From Myxococcales bacterium (GTDB lineage: Bacteria; Myxococcota_A; UBA9160; UBA4427): DNA of 32,849 nt. Below the pieces are notes generated by a model. It was not told the origin of the DNA. It was given only the letters and a program-made list of their open reading frames with translations, and did not search any database. The stretch is from NCBI GenBank assembly GCA_014240165.1, contig JAAZXM010000016.1, positions 1-32,849 on the forward strand, read 5' to 3'. The translations under genes and the position numbers were made by a program. Each line of letters opens with the position of its first letter. Positions within the stretch are counted from its first letter, which is position 1. Shown here piece by piece: positions 28,931 through 32,849 of the stretch.

Positions 28931-31675
28931 CTAGGCGAGTAGTGCCAGGGTGACCGTTCGCCGACGCTCGTCGATCTCTTCGTCGGAGAGTTCCACCACG
29001 ACTTCGTCGGGCTCGATCTCGAAGATCTTCTGCCCCTTGCTGACCACAGAGCCGTCGACATTCTCGATCAGGCATCGGGTCACGGTGCCCGCGAAGGGCG
29101 CCGTAATCTTGTTGAACATCTTCATCACCTCGATGATGAAGAGCGGCTGCCCCGCCTCGAAGTGCATGCCCTCCTCGGCGAGCACGGGCAGGTGGGGCGC
29201 TTCCCGGGCGTAGAAGGCTCCGCCCATGGGCGTGAGAATTTCGTCGGAGCTGGCCTTGGGCGGCGGGGCGAGATGGCGGATCAGCCCTGCCTGGATATCC
29301 GGGTCGTTGTACTGATCCGGGAAGATCGGCTCGAAGGCATCGTCGACTCGGATCTCGGTGAAGCCCGAGCGCACCCCAATGCGGGCGATCAGCAGCAGGA
29401 GATCGAGCCCGGCCTGGTAACCCGCATGGGCCGCCTGGCACCGGGCCCAAAGGTCGGGATCGCCCTTGGCTACGGCTTCGCATTCGGGCTGCGCGAGCAG
29501 AGCCTGGGTTTCCGCCCAGTTCTCCACCCGGGTCAGTTGAGCGATTTCGTTATAGAAATCCAGGGCCGCCCCCATGGCCGCATGATCGTGTTCCCAGATC
29601 ATCTCCGAGGCGGGCTTGCCCGGCTTGAAATCCATGTGCAGGTAGTCGTAGAGCGCCTGGAGTACCCGTAGGGGATTCTCGCTGAACTCGAAATCGCCAT
29701 TGGCTTCGCGCCAGAGTCGGCCGTGGTAGCGCCCGAGGAATCCCGCCAGGGCGTGGGGATCGGCGAGCAATCGCTTGATGGGCCGGACCAGAAGGGTTTC
29801 CTTGCTGGCGATGATTCGGCGCGCGTCGGCGTCGGGGGCGCCTTCGCTGAGCGCCCCGGCGGCGAGGGAGAGATCCACATCCTGGGCGATCGCCTGAAGC
29901 GAGCCCACCGCCGCCAGGTAATGAGTGAGGAAGCCGGTGTTGGGCTTCATCATCGGCTCGGTGCCAATAATCCAGTTGATGAGGCCGTATTGCACGGGGA
30001 TGTTGGTCTCGAGGTCATCGCCGCGGATTTCGCTCCGCCTCAGGATCTCGGAGAGCCGCTCCAGGTTATGGGCACGGTCGTCTCCGTAACTCAAGATCAA
30101 GGCGATATTGGAATCGTATGCGCCGGCGAGGTTGTAATACATGAAGGCGCCGGTATCGGGGTTTCGGGTTCCAATGCCCTGATCGTCGCGAATCTCGTGG
30201 GCAATGGGCTCAGACCATTGCCGGATCAGGCCGCCGGCGTGGGGTTGAAGGGCGGCGTTGGTGGCGTTGACCCGAATTTCGGCTCCAGAGGCGTGTCGGG
30301 GCTCGCGCTCGGGGCGCGGTAGCCGCTTGCCGTGGAGGGAAACGAGCACCATGGCTTCGATGAGTCGCTCGATGCGGAAACTTTCTCTGTTGTCGTCGGG
30401 ATTGGTGAATCTCAGCCGGTAGGCGAGTTCCGTGACCCCATGCTCTACCTGGATGCGCGTATTCATCTCCATGAAGAAGTGGTCGAAGCCCTCGACGATG
30501 CATTCGAAGGTCGAAACGCTGTCGAGCCCCACCCCTTGGCCGAACGCTTCGGCGTCTCTCTCCATGGCGAGCAGGGTCTGGCCATCCTTTTTCAGGGTTT
30601 TGGCTTTCGCCCCCGACTGTCGCCCGGCGGCTTCTTCGAGTAGCTCGGAGGTGAGGGAGAACTCGAGCTGCTTTTGTTCGTGCATCTGAATCGAGCAGTC
30701 GCGTCCGCCCAGGGCCACGGCCCAGTCGCCGTTGCCGATCACCTGGATCTCGTTGTGGCGGGTGGTTTCGAGATTGAGTTCGATCAGGAAATTCCGGTTC
30801 GAGCCGGGTTCAGTGACCTTCTGCTCGGCAAGAATTTCCATCACGGCACCGGGGATTTCCTCCGGGTTCGAAACGACGCGCTGTCCCTTGCCGCCGCCGC
30901 CGCCAATGCATTTGAAGCGGATTCGTTTGCCCGGGTACTGATCCCAGATGGTCTGACTCTCGCGCTCGCCCGCTTGTTGCAATTCCTCGATGGTGACGAG
31001 TTCGACCGATCGGCTGTAGCCCGCTTGCAAGAGGTCCTCAGCATTTTCCTCAGGGCTTCGCGCGTCATCGTATTCGAAATCGAGGCCGTGCTCCTGGGCG
31101 AGGCCCTCCAGGCCCGCTCGATCTCCCACCCGGGCCACCAGGGCGCGTGACGAGATGTCATCTATTCCCGGGATGACCGCGTTGTTGAGACTGCGGGCGA
31201 GTTTCTTTGCCTCGTCCTTGGCGCCGGCGCGTCGGATCACCGAGGCCGACGGACCAAAGAAGCCGATGCCCGCGTCTTCGATGGCCTGGATGAAGTCGGC
31301 ATCCTCGGCCATGAACCCGTAGCCCGCGAAGATATGGGTGTAGTTGTGGTCGATCGCGATCCGGATGATCTGTGAAATGCGCTCGATCTTCTCCTGCTGC
31401 CCCGATCCGGTGTAATCCGGTACCCGGTGAATATTGGCCGGGAAGGACAGGGATCGGATCTCCGGAGCCAGGCAGCGCGGGTAGACCACGGAATCTTTTT
31501 CCGAGAGCAGCATCCCGAACTCGCGGATGCCGATCTCCTGGAAGATCTCGAAAGCCTCCATACGGACGGGGCCGCGGCAGACCACCAGACACTTGATGTC
31601 CTGAAGAGAAAACGAGCGGAGCCACTCCGAGTCGGCTTCGTGAAAACGTTGGGTGCCAAGATCCGGACCGAGCAT
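28931..31675 (-). CDS. acyl-CoA carboxylase alpha chain: biotin carboxylase fused to biotin carrier domain
   Basis: The 914-residue protein carboxylates its own biotin for transfer to an acyl-CoA. The N-terminal biotin-carboxylase part has IFAGYGFMAEDADFIQAIE and FFGPSASVIRRAGAKDEAKK, the ATP-grasp glycine loop KCIGGGGGKGQRVV, and MEMNTRIQVEH. Between VIPG and that glycine loop, about 70 residues replace the usual roughly 30, an insertion. A middle region of about 300 residues follows. The C-terminal BCCP domain carries the biotinylated K852 in IIEVMKMFN, followed by FAGTVTRCLIENVDGSVV and a charged tail. The large form resembles deltaproteobacterial acetyl-/propionyl-CoA carboxylases; the substrate is not determined. 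ATG 31675 directly abuts the upstream stop (TAG-ATG), implying coupled translation. Confidence 0.92.
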   Translation of the reverse strand: MLGPDLGTQRFHEADSEWLRSFSLQDIKCLVVCRGPVRMEAFEIFQEIGIREFGMLLSEKDSVVYPRCLAPEIRSLSFPANIHRVPDYTGSGQQEKIERISQIIRIAIDHNYTHIFAGYGFMAEDADFIQAIEDAGIGFFGPSASVIRRAGAKDEAKKLARSLNNAVIPGIDDISSRALVARVGDRAGLEGLAQEHGLDFEYDDARSPEENAEDLLQAGYSRSVELVTIEELQQAGERESQTIWDQYPGKRIRFKCIGGGGGKGQRVVSNPEEIPGAVMEILAEQKVTEPGSNRNFLIELNLETTRHNEIQVIGNGDWAVALGGRDCSIQMHEQKQLEFSLTSELLEEAAGRQSGAKAKTLKKDGQTLLAMERDAEAFGQGVGLDSVSTFECIVEGFDHFFMEMNTRIQVEHGVTELAYRLRFTNPDDNRESFRIERLIEAMVLVSLHGKRLPRPEREPRHASGAEIRVNATNAALQPHAGGLIRQWSEPIAHEIRDDQGIGTRNPDTGAFMYYNLAGAYDSNIALILSYGDDRAHNLERLSEILRRSEIRGDDLETNIPVQYGLINWIIGTEPMMKPNTGFLTHYLAAVGSLQAIAQDVDLSLAAGALSEGAPDADARRIIASKETLLVRPIKRLLADPHALAGFLGRYHGRLWREANGDFEFSENPLRVLQALYDYLHMDFKPGKPASEMIWEHDHAAMGAALDFYNEIAQLTRVENWAETQALLAQPECEAVAKGDPDLWARCQAAHAGYQAGLDLLLLIARIGVRSGFTEIRVDDAFEPIFPDQYNDPDIQAGLIRHLAPPPKASSDEILTPMGGAFYAREAPHLPVLAEEGMHFEAGQPLFIIEVMKMFNKITAPFAGTVTRCLIENVDGSVVSKGQKIFEIEPDEVVVELSDEEIDERRRTVTLALLA

Positions 31676-32849
31676 CTATTCGTGCTCCCGGTGAGTGCCG
31701 CCCATGGCGGAGGGTTTGTAGCGGCGCATCAGGAAGGAGAGATTCTCGGCGAGCACCCTGCGGCTTTCACCCGGCCGCACGACGCTCGAGACCGATCCCA
31801 GGGAGAGCGCCTCCTTGGGGTTCATCAAATCCTCTTCATAGCGATCCGAGAGCTGCGCCAGGCCGGCATCCCGGGCGGCCGCTGCCTCTTCTTCCGAGGC
31901 TCCCCCGCCGACCGCCTTTTTGTAGTCCGCGGCGAGTTTGCGCATTTCATCCTTGTAGACGAAATCCTTGCCCGCCGGCCCCATCACGGCGATGCGCGCC
32001 ATGGGCATGGTGAAGACCCGGTCGGCGCCCGTGAAATAAGAGTTCCAACTCGCGTAGGCGCCGCCGAAGGCGTTGCGGATGATCATGGTCATACGCGGGG
32101 TGCGCACGTCGATGATCGAGTCGAGAAGTTTGCGTCCGGCGAGAATGATGCCCCGGCTCTCCTGCTCCTTGCCCGGGAGGAAGCCCGTGGTGTCCTCGAT
32201 GAAGATCAACGGGATATTGTAGAGATTGCAGAAGCGGATGAACCGCGTTCCCTTCAGGGCGGCGTCGATGTCGATTTGTCCCGAGGCGACCGACGAGTTG
32301 TTTCCCACGAATCCCACCACATGACCCGCCAGGCGACCGAATGCGGTAACCAGGTTTCGGGCGCGCTGGGGTTGCAATTCGAAGTATTCGCCGAAATCGG
32401 TGATTTGCTGAAGGTAGAGGCTGATATCCATGGGGGCGTTCATGCCCGCTGGGCTCGAGAATGTCCGGCGAAAGAGGATGTCTTCCTCCACCGTGTAGCG
32501 ATCGATGGGATCGGAGGTCTCCTTGAAGGGAGCTGCCGATTCGTTGTTGTCGGGCAGATACGAGAGCAGGCGAATCGCCGTTCGCAGGGAGCCCAATTCA
32601 TCGCCCGTGGTGAGGTCGCAGACGCCGCTCATCCCGTGGACGCCGGGTCCTCCCAGATCGTTGGCGCTTACTTCTTCACCGAGAACGGATTTGACGACTC
32701 CCGGTCCCGTGAGGCCGATAAAAGTGTCCTCGCATTGGATCATGAACGAGCCCTGCCGGGGCAGATACGCGCCGCCACCGGCGTTGTATCCGAACATCAG
32801 GCTGATGCTGGGCGAGCGGCCGCTGATCTTGCGCAGGGCGGTGAACGCC
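31676..32849 (-). CDS. acyl-CoA carboxylase carboxyltransferase subunit (5' end outside the window)
   Basis: Carboxyltransferase that takes the carboxyl group from biotin on the neighbouring chain to an acyl-CoA. The frame is open through the right edge, where codons read [17 protein letters not shown] before the internal Met at 32797, so the start lies outside. Crotonase-like oxyanion features are visible: [16 protein letters not shown], and later [20 protein letters not shown] followed by [31 protein letters not shown] and [19 protein letters not shown] are also typical. With the biotin carboxylase/BCCP chain it would form one acetyl-, propionyl- or geranyl-type carboxylase; the substrate is undetermined. 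Confidence 0.92.
   Translation of the reverse strand, partial: AFTALRKISGRSPSISLMFGYNAGGGAYLPRQGSFMIQCEDTFIGLTGPGVVKSVLGEEVSANDLGGPGVHGMSGVCDLTTGDELGSLRTAIRLLSYLPDNNESAAPFKETSDPIDRYTVEEDILFRRTFSSPAGMNAPMDISLYLQQITDFGEYFELQPQRARNLVTAFGRLAGHVVGFVGNNSSVASGQIDIDAALKGTRFIRFCNLYNIPLIFIEDTTGFLPGKEQESRGIILAGRKLLDSIIDVRTPRMTMIIRNAFGGAYASWNSYFTGADRVFTMPMARIAVMGPAGKDFVYKDEMRKLAADYKKAVGGGASEEEAAAARDAGLAQLSDRYEEDLMNPKEALSLGSVSSVVRPGESRRVLAENLSFLMRRYKPSAMGGTHREHE

Overview
The window is a GC-rich, densely packed bacterial segment of 25 protein-coding genes. No gap exceeds 300 bases, and I saw no rRNA, tRNA, CRISPR array or insertion sequence. The mix suggests a heterotrophic, aerobic, deltaproteobacteria-related lineage (Myxococcota, Binatia or similar). 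It has class III CoA-transferases, a P450, a luciferase-like flavin enzyme, a phytanoyl-CoA-dioxygenase-like enzyme, a giant fused PurL, and a biotin carboxylase fused to its carrier domain. The taxonomy is inference from gene content; there is no marker gene.

Left part (1-9.2 kb): the C-terminal half of an EtfD/HdrD-like Fe-S electron-transfer protein; then, on the minus strand, two adjacent class III CoA-transferases, an enoyl-CoA hydratase interrupted by an in-frame TAG, and an MFS transporter. An aldehyde dehydrogenase and a Tat-exported flavin-fold-like protein run on the plus strand. A VOC-fold protein and a HupE/UreJ membrane protein run on the minus strand. This looks like an acyl-CoA or carboxylate catabolic block.

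Most notable part (10.0-12.0 kb): a two-gene module. The first gene encodes a thioredoxin-like domain fused to a large uncharacterised domain. The second, overlapping it by four bases, is a UGSC-family selenoprotein. Its reading frame is split by an in-frame TGA at 11749-11751, which would encode selenocysteine 102 in a U-G-S-C-T-S-C motif. A perfect 8-bp hairpin with a G-containing loop sits at the right distance to be a bacterial SECIS. Ordinary gene calling would break this gene in two. A CrcB fluoride channel follows.

Middle part (12.5-22.5 kb): a P450 with its TetR regulator, for which an inverted repeat overlaps a good -35/-10 promoter; a secreted cyclase-family hydrolase; a luciferase-like oxidoreductase; a membrane-anchored fumarylacetoacetase-fold enzyme; a protein with a START-like domain followed by a Rieske domain, the reverse of the usual order; a glycoside hydrolase with a phytanoyl-CoA-dioxygenase-like enzyme; and a LolC/FtsX-type permease with an extra N-terminal multi-helix domain.

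Right part (22.5-32.8 kb): a minus-strand run of core metabolism. An acyl-CoA carboxylase pair (carboxyltransferase then biotin carboxylase/BCCP, abutting stop to start) is followed by purL, purB and a membrane-anchored parvulin-like foldase. The carboxyltransferase runs off the right edge of the window.
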